The notes beneath the pieces were generated by a model. It was not told the origin of the DNA and did not search any database. It was given only the letters and a program-made list of their open reading frames with translations. Below are positions 45,274 through 53,258 of a DNA stretch of 64,000 nt, piece by piece. The position numbers were made by a program, and so were the translations under genes. Within the stretch, counting starts at the first letter, position 1, and every line of letters starts with the position of its first letter. Source of the stretch: Leisingera aquaemixtae. Lineage in GTDB: Bacteria; Pseudomonadota; Alphaproteobacteria; Rhodobacterales; Rhodobacteraceae. The stretch spans positions 558,001 to 622,000 of the forward strand of contig NZ_JAHVJQ010000001.1 of assembly GCF_019801145.1 (NCBI RefSeq), given 5' to 3'.

Positions 45274-45288
45274 TTTATGAAGAGTTAA
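45274..45288 (+). promoter_or_regulatory. Near-consensus CtrA site upstream of olsB
   Basis: TTTA-TGAAGAG-TTAA matches TTAA-N7-TTAA with one mismatch, and is followed by C. It is 89 bp upstream of olsB and just after the DUF3553 stop. Regulation by CtrA is inferred from the motif and from chpT nearby. Confidence 0.4.
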
Positions 45289-45376
45289 CGAATTCCCTCA
45301 AATTCTCCCGATTTGCTGCGCGTTCTTTGCCTCATTGGCGGAAGGCGCTCAAGCCTGAACTACGCTAGGTGACCGA

Positions 45377-46138
45377 ATGCCAGACGCCGCCCCGGAATTT
45401 TCCGTAAAGATCGCCGAAACGGAGGACGAGCTGCAGGCCGCGCAGGCGCTGCGGTATGACGTGTTCGTACGCGAACTGGGCGGCGGCGGCGAGATGGTCG
45501 ATCACGAGGCCGGGCTGGAGCGGGACCGGTTCGATCCGTTCTTTGACCACATGCTGGTGACGGATGAAGCCAGGGGCGCGGTGGTGGGCGTGTACCGGCT
45601 GTTGCGCGATGACCAGGCGGCAAAGGCTGGGCAGTTCTACTCCGAGGATGAATACGACCTGAGTATTCTCAAGGATTCTGGCCGACGTCTGTTGGAACTG
45701 GGGCGCTCCTGCCTGCACCCCGACTACCGCGGCGGCATGGCGATGTTTCACCTCTGGTCCGGCCTGGCGGAGTATGTCGAGCGCCACGGGATCGAGATTC
45801 TGTTCGGCGTTGCCAGCTTCCATGGCACCGATCCGCAGCAACTGGCCAATCCGCTGGCCATGCTGCATCACAACCACCTGGCGCCGCCGGAGCTGCGCGT
45901 CAGGTCGAAAGCGTTTCAGTCCATGGACTTGGTTGCCGCTGATGATCTGGACCGAAAGCGCGCGATGGTGGATACGCCCGCGCTGATCAAGGCCTACCTG
46001 CGGCTTGGCGGGTTTGTTGGCGAGGGCGCCTACATTGACCATGCGTTCAACACCACCGACGTCTGCCTGATCCTGGACACCGCGCGGATGAACGAGCGTC
46101 AGCGCAAGATCTATACTGGTGGAAAGGGACGCGGATGA
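45377..46138 (+). CDS. olsB: L-ornithine N-alpha-acyltransferase OlsB
   Basis: Transfers a 3-hydroxyacyl chain from acyl-ACP to the alpha-amino group of ornithine, giving lyso-ornithine lipid. The 253-aa GNAT-like protein carries ALRYDVFVRELGGGGEMVDHEAGLERDRFD and LELGRSCLHPDYRGGMAMFHLWSGLAEYV, the typical OlsB blocks, and FGVASFHGTDPQ. Ornithine-lipid genes are often induced by phosphate starvation, but no Pho box was recognised. It overlaps olsA by 4 nt (ATGA). Confidence 0.93.
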   Translation: MPDAAPEFSVKIAETEDELQAAQALRYDVFVRELGGGGEMVDHEAGLERDRFDPFFDHMLVTDEARGAVVGVYRLLRDDQAAKAGQFYSEDEYDLSILKDSGRRLLELGRSCLHPDYRGGMAMFHLWSGLAEYVERHGIEILFGVASFHGTDPQQLANPLAMLHHNHLAPPELRVRSKAFQSMDLVAADDLDRKRAMVDTPALIKAYLRLGGFVGEGAYIDHAFNTTDVCLILDTARMNERQRKIYTGGKGRG

Positions 46139-46965
46139 GTATCAGCTGGCAAAGCGAGGACAGGCCTGATCCGGTCCGGATCAGGCCGCTGGGCTGGGTT
46201 CTGGTGCTGCTGCGCGGCCTGCCGCTAGCGCTGCTGGTGTTCGGCGGGCTGCTGGTTTTGCTGACCGTGCGGCTGGCCGAGCGGCCGCTGTTCGGGCACC
46301 AGCGGCCGGTCACACCGTTCATCACCCAGTTCGTCTGCCGTAATGCCTTCCGTATCATGGGGATCCGCTACCAGACCCGCGGCACGCTGATGCGGCAGCG
46401 CGGGCCGGTCGTTGCCAACCACTCCTCCTGGCTGGATATTTTCGCCCTGAACGCGCGAAAGCGGATTTACTTCGTGTCCAAGGCCGAGGTTGCCGGATGG
46501 CCGGGCATCGGCTGGCTGGCGCGGGCCACCGGCACCGTGTTCATCGAGAGAAACCCAAAGAAAGCCCGGGAGCAGGCAGAGTTGTTCGAGCAGCGGCTGC
46601 ACGCAGGGCATAAGCTGCTGTTCTTCCCGGAGGGCACGTCGACGGACGGATTGCGGGTTCTGCGTTTCAAAACAACACTCTTTGCCGCGTTTTTCACCGA
46701 TCAGCTTCGCAACGGCCTGTTTGTTCAGCCGGTTTCCGTGGTGTACCACGCGCCCAAGGGGGCGCCCGCCCGATTCTACGGCTGGTGGGGGGAGATGGAC
46801 TTCGGCCCCCATCTTCTCAAGATTCTGGCCGCCCCGCGCCAAGGCGGGGTGGAGCTGATCTATCACCCGCCGCTGAAGGTGGCGGATTTCCCGGACCGCA
46901 AGGCGCTGGCTGCCCGGGCTGAGGCATTGGTGCGCAGCGGTCATCAAGAGGCCCTGAAGGCCTGA
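46135..46965 (+). CDS. olsA: Lyso-ornithine lipid O-acyltransferase OlsA (PlsC-like)
   Basis: Adds the second acyl chain to lyso-ornithine lipid, and may also acylate lysophosphatidic acid. The 276-aa protein has an N-terminal membrane helix (RGLPLALLVFGGLLVLLTVRL), the acyltransferase motif NHSSWLDIF (HX4D) and FFPEGTSTDG, with a basic helix in between. It is encoded directly behind olsB with a 4-nt overlap. The pair makes ornithine lipids in the inner and outer membrane, and so shares ornithine with the arginine catabolic operon elsewhere in the window. Confidence 0.92.
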   Translation: MSISWQSEDRPDPVRIRPLGWVLVLLRGLPLALLVFGGLLVLLTVRLAERPLFGHQRPVTPFITQFVCRNAFRIMGIRYQTRGTLMRQRGPVVANHSSWLDIFALNARKRIYFVSKAEVAGWPGIGWLARATGTVFIERNPKKAREQAELFEQRLHAGHKLLFFPEGTSTDGLRVLRFKTTLFAAFFTDQLRNGLFVQPVSVVYHAPKGAPARFYGWWGEMDFGPHLLKILAAPRQGGVELIYHPPLKVADFPDRKALAARAEALVRSGHQEALKA

Positions 46966-47002
46966 AATGCGGGGCAGGGCGCCGATTTCTGCGGCACGGC
47001 CC

Positions 47003-47031
47003 TTGCCAGTCGGCAATTTCTGATCTATAGG
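47003..47031 (+). promoter_or_regulatory. rpsB: Candidate sigma-70 promoter for rpsB-tsf
   Basis: TTGCCA (47003-47008) and TATAGG (47026-47031) are separated by 17 bp. It lies about 120 bp ahead of rpsB, suggesting a structured leader. Confidence 0.55.
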
Positions 47032-47041
47032 CGCGCCTACG

Positions 47042-47153
47042 AACCCGCAGGCGGGGTTTGGCCTGATCAGGGGAGACATCCCTGACGGACCTCCGGTTGG
47101 AGCAAATGCTCTGAACCCCCGCCGAGGATAGAAACCGGAAAGGATAGAATAGC
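47042..47153 (+). promoter_or_regulatory. rpsB: Structured leader of rpsB, possible S2 autoregulation site
   Basis: Between the predicted start point and the rpsB ATG there are at least two hairpins: AACCC/GGGTT-type pairing near 47042-47058, and TCAGGG/CCCTGA (47067-47072 with 47080-47085). Ribosomal protein leaders often bind their own product; S2 binding here is inference. Confidence 0.35.
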
Positions 47154-47927
47154 ATGGCTCTTCCCGAGTTCACCATGCGTCAGCTGCTGGAAGCTGGCGT
47201 TCACTTCGGCCACCAGACTCAGCGCTGGAACCCGCGCATGTCGCCGTTCATCTACGGCTCGCGCAACGGCATCCATATCATGGACCTGACCCAGACTGTC
47301 CCGATGCTGGACCAGGCTCTGCAGGTTGTCCGTGACACCGTCGCCAAAGGCGGCCGCGTGCTGTTCGTCGGCACCAAGCGTCAGGCAGCCGGCCCGATCG
47401 CCGAAGCCGCCGAGAAGTCCGCTCAGTACTACATGAACCACCGCTGGCTGGGCGGCACCCTGACCAACTGGAAAACCGTTTCCCAGTCGATCAACCGCCT
47501 GAAGGAAATCGACGAGAAAATGGCGGGCGGCGCCGAAGGCCTGACCAAGAAAGAGCGTCTGGGCATGGAACGCGACCAGGAGAAGCTGCAGGCCTCCCTG
47601 GGCGGCATCCGCGAAATGGGCGGCGTGCCGGACCTGCTGTTCGTCATCGACGTGAAAAAAGAAGCACTGGCAATCGCCGAAGCCAAGAAACTGGGCATCC
47701 CGGTTGTGGCCGTCGTCGACACCAACTGCTCCCCCGATGGCGTGGACTACATCATCCCGGGCAACGACGACGCATCGCGCGCCATCTCGCTGTACTGCGA
47801 CCTGGTTGCCCGCGCAGCTCTGGACGGCATGTCGGCTCAGCTGGGCGCAGCAGGCGTTGACCTGGGCGCGCTGGAAGAAGCACCGGCAGAAGAAGCCGTG
47901 GCTGAAGAAGCAGCCGCCGAAGCCTGA
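47154..47927 (+). CDS. rpsB: 30S ribosomal protein S2
   Basis: A 257-aa S2 protein with [34 protein letters not shown]-like [19 protein letters not shown], and [17 protein letters not shown], plus the conserved [29 protein letters not shown]. The tail is acidic and Ala-rich ([17 protein letters not shown]). It is co-directional with tsf, the usual rpsB-tsf pair. Confidence 0.98.
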   Translation: MALPEFTMRQLLEAGVHFGHQTQRWNPRMSPFIYGSRNGIHIMDLTQTVPMLDQALQVVRDTVAKGGRVLFVGTKRQAAGPIAEAAEKSAQYYMNHRWLGGTLTNWKTVSQSINRLKEIDEKMAGGAEGLTKKERLGMERDQEKLQASLGGIREMGGVPDLLFVIDVKKEALAIAEAKKLGIPVVAVVDTNCSPDGVDYIIPGNDDASRAISLYCDLVARAALDGMSAQLGAAGVDLGALEEAPAEEAVAEEAAAEA

Positions 47928-47953
47928 TCCGTCCTGTCACGGAACTGACATGC

Positions 47954-47986
47954 GGGGCAGGGTATCACCTGCCCCAAATCCGTTTT
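47954..47986 (+). terminator. Hairpin between rpsB and tsf, possible attenuator
   Basis: GGGGCAGG-GTATCA-CCTGCCCC is an 8-bp perfect stem, followed after ten bases by TTTTT. It would reduce tsf expression relative to rpsB, as seen in many bacteria. Confidence 0.6.
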
Positions 47987-48006
47987 TGAATTGAGGAGAG
48001 CCCAAG

Positions 48007-48882
48007 ATGGCAATCACTGCAGCAATGGTGAAAGAACTGCGCGAATCCACCGGCGCAGGCATGATGGACGCGAAGAAAGCATTGGTCGAAAACAACGGCG
48101 ACATGGAAGCCGCTGTTGACTGGCTGCGTACCAAAGGCCTGGCGAAAGCCGCCAAGAAATCCGGCCGCACCGCAGCCGAAGGCCTGGTGGCCGTTGTCGT
48201 CGAAGGCGGCAAAGGCGTTGCTGTTGAGGTGAACTCCGAAACCGACTTTGTTGCCAAAAACGGCGAATTCCAGGAAATGGTCGGCAAGATCGCCACCGCA
48301 GCCCTGGGCGCCGGCGACATCGAAGCGCTGGCCGCTGCCGACCTGGGCGGCAAATCCGTTGCCGACACCCTGACCGACAAGATCGCCACCATCGGCGAGA
48401 ACATGTCGCTGCGCCGCATGGAGAAGCTGGAAGGCGAAACCGTCATCTCCTACGTCCACAACGCGGCGATCGCCGGCATGGGCAAGATCGGCGTTCTGGT
48501 TGCCATGAACGGCGGCGACGAGGCCATCGGCAAGCAGGTTGCAATGCACATCGCAGCCGTGAACCCGGCCGCGCTGTCCGAAGCTGACCTGGACGCGTCC
48601 GTTGTTGAGAAGGAAAAGCAGGTCCAGATGGACATCGCCCGCGAATCCGGCAAGCCGGAGCAGGTGATCGAGAAGATGATCGAAGGCCGCATGAAGAAAT
48701 TCGTGGCTGAGTCGACCCTGCTGAACCAGCAGTTCGTGGTGAACCCGGACCTGACCGTGGAAGCCGCTGCCAAGGAAGCTGGAGCCACCATCACCGGCTT
48801 TGTCCGCGTGGAAGTGGGCGAAGGCATCGAAGTCGAGAAAGAAGACTTCGCAGCCGAAGTGGCCAAGGCTGCCCAGGGCTGA
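48007..48882 (+). CDS. tsf: Elongation factor Ts
   Basis: Nucleotide exchange factor for EF-Tu. The 291-aa protein begins with the UBA-like N-terminal module ([20 protein letters not shown]) and the TDFV motif region [15 protein letters not shown] needed for Mg2+ displacement from EF-Tu. The two-subdomain core and a final short C-terminal module are full length. It is in the usual place after rpsB and ends at a strong terminator. Confidence 0.98.
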   Translation: MAITAAMVKELRESTGAGMMDAKKALVENNGDMEAAVDWLRTKGLAKAAKKSGRTAAEGLVAVVVEGGKGVAVEVNSETDFVAKNGEFQEMVGKIATAALGAGDIEALAAADLGGKSVADTLTDKIATIGENMSLRRMEKLEGETVISYVHNAAIAGMGKIGVLVAMNGGDEAIGKQVAMHIAAVNPAALSEADLDASVVEKEKQVQMDIARESGKPEQVIEKMIEGRMKKFVAESTLLNQQFVVNPDLTVEAAAKEAGATITGFVRVEVGEGIEVEKEDFAAEVAKAAQG

Positions 48883-48910
48883 TCGGCCCCGGAAATCCGG
48901 AAATGATAGG

Positions 48911-48941
48911 CCGGCGGGACATCAGTCCCGCCGGTTTTTTT
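48911..48941 (+). terminator. Intrinsic terminator of rpsB-tsf
   Basis: CCGGCGGGAC-ATCA-GTCCCGCCGG has a 10-bp perfect stem, a 4-nt loop and seven T residues. It lies 28 bp past the tsf stop. Confidence 0.93.
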
Positions 48942-49356
48942 GTGCGCATGCAGCCGCCCGTTCCGCACGAGGACCAGCATGCCTTGATTGGATGTGTCTT
49001 GGGAGAAGAGCGAGGGGCCCCGCTGATGGGGATGGGCAGGGCCCCTCAAATATCGGGGCAGGTCGCGGATCTATACGCGCCTGCCCCCGATCAGGTAGGA
49101 GAGCCTTGTAATCGCAAGGTTCGATACCCAAAGTTCCTTGGCCAAAGCCACCACTCACGGAACATGTGCAAATTGCAACGAATTACCCTTTAGCGGTAGT
49201 ACAGAAAACCATACTTTTTGACGCTAATTGGCGTCTTGCTAAAAACATCACTGGGCCGCACCAGGGAAAGCGCTGCGCAACAGCAGAAAAACGTTGTAAT
49301 TACATAATACTGCGCCGCAAAGATAAGGTCCGCGGTGCCGCTGCGTATCAGCGTGG
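48942..49356. other. Intergenic region, no gene seen
   Basis: About 415 bp between the tsf terminator and the LuxR gene stop. Frames here lack ribosome sites and recognisable motifs. The stretch from about 49160 is AT-richer than its surroundings. No repeat or tRNA-like structure was found. Confidence 0.35.
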
Positions 49357-50112
49357 TCAAGCGTCCATAGGATACATCTGGTTGTGCAGCGCCGCCTTCA
49401 GAACCGCCTGCGCGGTGGTCTCCACCGACAGGGATTCCCGGGCTAGCCGCAGGTGCTTTTCGATGGTCGCAGGCGTCAGACCCATCAGCAAAGCAATGTC
49501 TTGGGTGGTCTTGCCGTCGCCGACCCATTGCAGAACCTCCCGCTGCCGCTTGGTAAGGCTGCGGTTCGGCGCAGCGTAGGGCAGGGTGAGGATCTTCAGG
49601 TGGGCGACATTGTTCATCAGCACGATGTCATCGCCTGCGTCCAGCCACACGGCGTCCACCTGATCCTGTGTCATGCCCGGCCGGGCGGCCAGCGAGATCG
49701 CCCCCTTGAACCGCGGTGATACGGAGGAGAAGCTGACCGTGTATCCGGCTGTCAGGCCCAGGGCCTGATTGAACTCATGAACCTTGCTAGCTGCCGCGCC
49801 TAGCTTGCCGCTGGCGGCCAGCTCCTGCACGATCCGCCAGCTGCCGGCGCCTTCGTTATCCAGCGCCCAGCGGAGCATCGGCGCCTGGGAGTACAGCCCC
49901 TGGTGCAGGAATCCTTCCAGATAGGCGCTGTCGTGGTTTGACAGGATGACAAAGTCATCCGGGTCTCCCAGCGACGTTTCGGTCTTGTAGCGCGTATGGC
50001 CGTAGATCAGCCTGTCGAACCCGTATTCCGCCATTTGCCGGACGTGGCCGTCCCAAAGCTCCTCCAGGCTTTGCGCGCTGCAGACAAAGCTCAGATAAGA
50101 TTTTAAGTTCAT
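49357..50112 (-). CDS. LuxR family transcriptional regulator (autoinducer-binding type, solo)
   Basis: A 251-aa regulator with an autoinducer-binding domain (about residues 12-165) and a C-terminal LuxR HTH (RSLTKRQREVLQWVGDGKTTQDIALLMGLTPATIEKHLRLARESL). No luxI synthase gene is adjacent. In an ungapped comparison with TraR, Trp57 becomes Tyr, Tyr61 becomes Phe and Asp70 becomes Ala (YSQAPM), while the Pro and a later Trp remain. This suggests an altered or non-acyl-homoserine-lactone ligand. The ATG overlaps the aroQ stop by 4 nt, so the gene is co-transcribed with aroQ. Confidence 0.87.
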   Translation of the reverse strand: MNLKSYLSFVCSAQSLEELWDGHVRQMAEYGFDRLIYGHTRYKTETSLGDPDDFVILSNHDSAYLEGFLHQGLYSQAPMLRWALDNEGAGSWRIVQELAASGKLGAAASKVHEFNQALGLTAGYTVSFSSVSPRFKGAISLAARPGMTQDQVDAVWLDAGDDIVLMNNVAHLKILTLPYAAPNRSLTKRQREVLQWVGDGKTTQDIALLMGLTPATIEKHLRLARESLSVETTAQAVLKAALHNQMYPMDA

Positions 50113-50558
50113 GCTGCGGGGGCCTCATTCAGCCGCGCTGCCAGTGCATCCAGCGCCAGAAGGTAACCCTGGGCGCCAAAACCGCAGATCTGCCCCAGTG
50201 CCACCTTGGAGATATAGGACGTATGGCGGAACGGCTCCCGCGCGTGAATGTTTGAGAGATGCACTTCAACGGCAGGAATCTCAACGGAAATCAGCGCGTC
50301 CATCAGCGCGATCGATGTGTGGGTATAGGCGCCGGCATTCAGAATGATTCCCTGATGCTGGCCCTTGGCCTCGTGGATGGCGTCGATCAGGGCGCCCTCA
50401 TGGTTGGACTGCAGGCAGGCCACGTCCAAACCCAGTTTTTTGGCGTGCTCTACACAGGCCTCTTCTACCATGGCTAGAGTGACAGAACCGTATACTTCCG
50501 GCTGGCGCGTGCCCAGCAGGTTCAAATTGGGTCCGTTCAATACCAGAATACTCGCCAT
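50109..50558 (-). CDS. aroQ: Type II 3-dehydroquinate dehydratase
   Basis: Dehydrates 3-dehydroquinate to 3-dehydroshikimate in the shikimate pathway. The 149-aa dodecamer-forming enzyme shows ILVLNGPNLNLLGTRQPEVYG, with the catalytic Tyr, the AYTHTSIALMDAL segment and the catalytic His in VHLSNIHAREPFRHTSY. It is the first gene of the minus-strand pair with the LuxR gene (4-nt overlap). Confidence 0.96.
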   Translation of the reverse strand: MASILVLNGPNLNLLGTRQPEVYGSVTLAMVEEACVEHAKKLGLDVACLQSNHEGALIDAIHEAKGQHQGIILNAGAYTHTSIALMDALISVEIPAVEVHLSNIHAREPFRHTSYISKVALGQICGFGAQGYLLALDALAARLNEAPAA

Positions 50559-50796
50559 AAGATTTATTTCCTTGCCGTCTTTCCCTTTGAACTACTAAGA
50601 CAAATTTGTTTCGAAAGCGAATACACAAACGCACGCGGCAGAAAAAAACACTGCGTAACCTGCTCTGGGTTGCAGAAACTCGCGGGCGCTACAGAGCGCT
50701 CGGATTTGTGCGTTTTCGCTCGACGCGGCTGGTCTGTATCCGCATCATCGCGGAACTTCCGGACACGCTCAGGCCGGCAGACAGCAGGAGGCAGTA

Positions 50797-52008
50797 ATGA
50801 TTTCAGAGCGGTTGAACAGGATCAGGTCCTGGCAGCAACGCTATGTGGCCGAACGGAAATATGCTGGCAGCGCGCTGCTGATCCGGCGCGGCGGAGAGGA
50901 GATCTATTTCGGCGCTGAGGGACTGCGCAACATTGAAGAGAACCTGCCGTTCACCCGCGACACGCTGGTGCGCCTGTATTCGATGACCAAACCGGTGACA
51001 TCGGTTGCAATCCTGATGCTGCTGGAGCGCGGGTTGTTTCACCTGGACGCGCCGCTGAGCGACTTTCTTCCGGAATTCAAAAACATGCGGGCTCTGGTAC
51101 CCGGGGCAACGACCATTGATCAGACCGAAGCCTGCCCGCCGCCGACGCTGCATCAGCTGCTGACCCATACCAGCGGGCTGAGCTATCCGTTCAACCCGGG
51201 CGTCCTGCCGGAGGCTATGGCGGCGGAGGATCTTCTGTTCAAACCGGACCACGGACCGCTGTCCGCCATGGTCACACGGCTGGCAGAGCTGCCGCTGGCG
51301 TTCCAGCCCGGCACCCGATGGGAGTATTCGGTTGCAACCGATGTGCTTGGCCGGGTTGTCGAGGTGGTGGCCGGACGGCCGCTGGGCGCGTTTCTGGCTT
51401 CGGAAATCTTCGAACCCTTGGGCATGGCGGACACCGGGTTCCGGGTGCCGGACGGGGCAGAGAACCGCTTTGCCTCCCTTTACACGCCGCTTGAAGGCGA
51501 TGCGATGGCGCTGAATTCCGCCGAAACCGGAAGTGACAGCCTGCGCCTGACGGATCGCTGCGGCAACTCTCCGTTTGAGCAGGCCGCGATGCACTCCGGC
51601 GGCGGCGGGCTGGTCGGCACAATTGACGATTACATGAAGTTCGCCGAGATGCTCCGGCGCCGCGGCAGCTATGACGGCGGCTTCATTATCAGTCCGCAAA
51701 TTGCTGATATCATGATGCAAAATCACCTTGATGGCGACATCGCGTCAATGGGGCCCAGCAGTTTTGCCGAACAACCGATGGAGGGCATGGGCTTCGGGCT
51801 TGGCGGTGCCGTGGTGCTCAATCCGGCGCGCGCCCGCTGTCCCGGGTCGGTTGGCGATTTCAGCTGGGGCGGCATTGCGTCGACCTTTTTCTGGATAGAT
51901 CGCCAGCTTGATCTCACGGTGGTTTTTCTGACGCAACTGGCGCCGTCCAGCTCTTACCCGTCGCGGCCCGAACTCAAGGCACTGGTGCACGGTGCCATGA
52001 CAGCTTAA
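50797..52008 (+). CDS. Serine hydrolase, class C beta-lactamase/EstB family
   Basis: A 403-aa cytoplasmic serine hydrolase of the beta-lactamase-fold family. The catalytic SxxK is S62-M-T-K65 in RLYSMTKPV, the Tyr motif is in RWEYSVATDVLGRVVEVV, and a HSGGGGLVGTIDDYM segment occupies the third motif place. Such proteins are mostly esterases or peptidases, not antibiotic lactamases. There is no signal peptide. CAGGAGG precedes the ATG. It lies divergent from aroQ and 62 bp upstream of tesB. Confidence 0.88.
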   Translation: MISERLNRIRSWQQRYVAERKYAGSALLIRRGGEEIYFGAEGLRNIEENLPFTRDTLVRLYSMTKPVTSVAILMLLERGLFHLDAPLSDFLPEFKNMRALVPGATTIDQTEACPPPTLHQLLTHTSGLSYPFNPGVLPEAMAAEDLLFKPDHGPLSAMVTRLAELPLAFQPGTRWEYSVATDVLGRVVEVVAGRPLGAFLASEIFEPLGMADTGFRVPDGAENRFASLYTPLEGDAMALNSAETGSDSLRLTDRCGNSPFEQAAMHSGGGGLVGTIDDYMKFAEMLRRRGSYDGGFIISPQIADIMMQNHLDGDIASMGPSSFAEQPMEGMGFGLGGAVVLNPARARCPGSVGDFSWGGIASTFFWIDRQLDLTVVFLTQLAPSSSYPSRPELKALVHGAMTA

Positions 52009-52070
52009 CCTCAGGCGCGGCACACCCGGCCGGGACGCAAGGCCCGCTGATGGCCGGTCAAAGGACGACG

Positions 52071-52940
52071 ATGCACATGACAGATACCGCCAAAGCTCTG
52101 CTTGATCTGCTGGATCTTGAGACGCTGGATACCAATCTCTACCGCGGCTCCGGATCCGGCGGCGAAACTCCGACGCGCATCTACGGCGGCCAGGTGATCG
52201 CGCAGGCGCTGACAGCGGCATATGCCACTGTTTCTGGCAGGTTATGCCATTCTCTTCACGCGTATTTCATTCGCCCGGGCGATCCGTCGCGGCCGGTGAT
52301 CTATGAGGTCGATCCAGCCCGCGACGGCCGCAGTTTCACGACGCGGCGGGTGGTTGCGATGCAGAACGGCAAGCAGATCCTGAACCTGGCGGCGTCTTTC
52401 CATGCCCAGGAAGACGGCTGGGACCACCAGCACGCCATGCCGGATGTCCCGGTGCCCGGCGGATTGGAGCCGCGCCACGAGATCCTCAAACGAAACGCCA
52501 GCCGTTTTGCGCCGGAGAAACAGGCCGAACTGCTGCGGCCGCGGCCGTTTGAAATCCGGGAGGTCGAACCGCGCGATCCCTTGGCACCGGAAAAGACCAG
52601 CGATGCCAACCAGATGTGGATCCGTATGGAAGCGGCGCAAGGCGCAGGGCCTGAGCTGCAGCACATCCTGCTGGCCTATGTGTCGGACTTCGGGCTGCTG
52701 GGGTCGTCGATGCGTCCGCACGGGCTGACGTTTCACAATCCGGAAGCGATGACGGCCAGCCTTGACCACGCCATGTGGTTCCACGCGCCGGTGCAGTTGC
52801 AGAACTGGCATCTGTATTCGATGGATGCGCCATTCACCGGCAGCGCCCGCGGTTTCAACCGCGGATCTATCTATACCGAAGACGGGCAACTGGTCGCCAG
52901 CGTGGCCCAGGAAGGTCTGCTGAGGCCGTTAAAACGCTGA
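52071..52940 (+). CDS. tesB: Acyl-CoA thioesterase II (TesB family)
   Basis: Hydrolyses medium and long acyl-CoA. The 289-aa double hot-dog protein shows RIYGGQVIAQALTAAYATV, HSLHAYFIRPGDPSRPVIYEVDPARDGRSFTTRRVVAMQNGK and SLDHAMWFHAPVQLQNWHLY, all TesB blocks, with the catalytic Asp in SLDHAMW and Gln/Thr partners downstream. I use the ATG at 52071 (AAAGGAC five bases upstream); ATGs at 52050 and 52077 are alternatives. Confidence 0.92.
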   Translation: MHMTDTAKALLDLLDLETLDTNLYRGSGSGGETPTRIYGGQVIAQALTAAYATVSGRLCHSLHAYFIRPGDPSRPVIYEVDPARDGRSFTTRRVVAMQNGKQILNLAASFHAQEDGWDHQHAMPDVPVPGGLEPRHEILKRNASRFAPEKQAELLRPRPFEIREVEPRDPLAPEKTSDANQMWIRMEAAQGAGPELQHILLAYVSDFGLLGSSMRPHGLTFHNPEAMTASLDHAMWFHAPVQLQNWHLYSMDAPFTGSARGFNRGSIYTEDGQLVASVAQEGLLRPLKR

Positions 52941-53258
52941 TTTTATGTGGAATTGGCTGTCACAGCTACGCTGACCGCCTCACTATTTAACATAATTCTG
53001 ATTATAAGGGTGTTGAGTCGACCTAAAACAGAGCCCCCCTAAAAAAAGAAAATGGCTCCCTCTGATCCAGAGGAAGCCAGTTGTCACCGGTCAGGCTCCT
53101 TCATTGACTGCCCGAAAGTATTTTCTTACCTGGGCCATCCCGGTGTTCAGAACGGGCGCACCCGTTCCTGATTTCGTCAAAAGCAGAACCGCTTCCGCTT
53201 CAGGTCATTGGTTGCGGCGCCGTCGGGGGTTGCTGACCGGCGCCGCAAGCGAAGGTCC
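52941..53258. other. Intergenic region between tesB and nrdJ
   Basis: A 318-bp convergent region. It holds the nrdJ terminator near 53041-53079 and otherwise no frame, repeat or RNA structure that I can support. Confidence 0.4.
53034..53079 (-). terminator. Intrinsic terminator of nrdJ
   Basis: On the minus strand TGGCTTCCTCTG-GAT-CAGAGGGAGCCA pairs over about 11 bp with one mismatch, followed by TTTTCTTTTTTTAGG. It lies about 180 bp after the nrdJ stop. Confidence 0.75.

Noticed and set aside
48903-49193. 96-aa plus-strand frame after tsf
   Set aside because: It starts inside the tsf terminator hairpin and has no ribosome site or domain.
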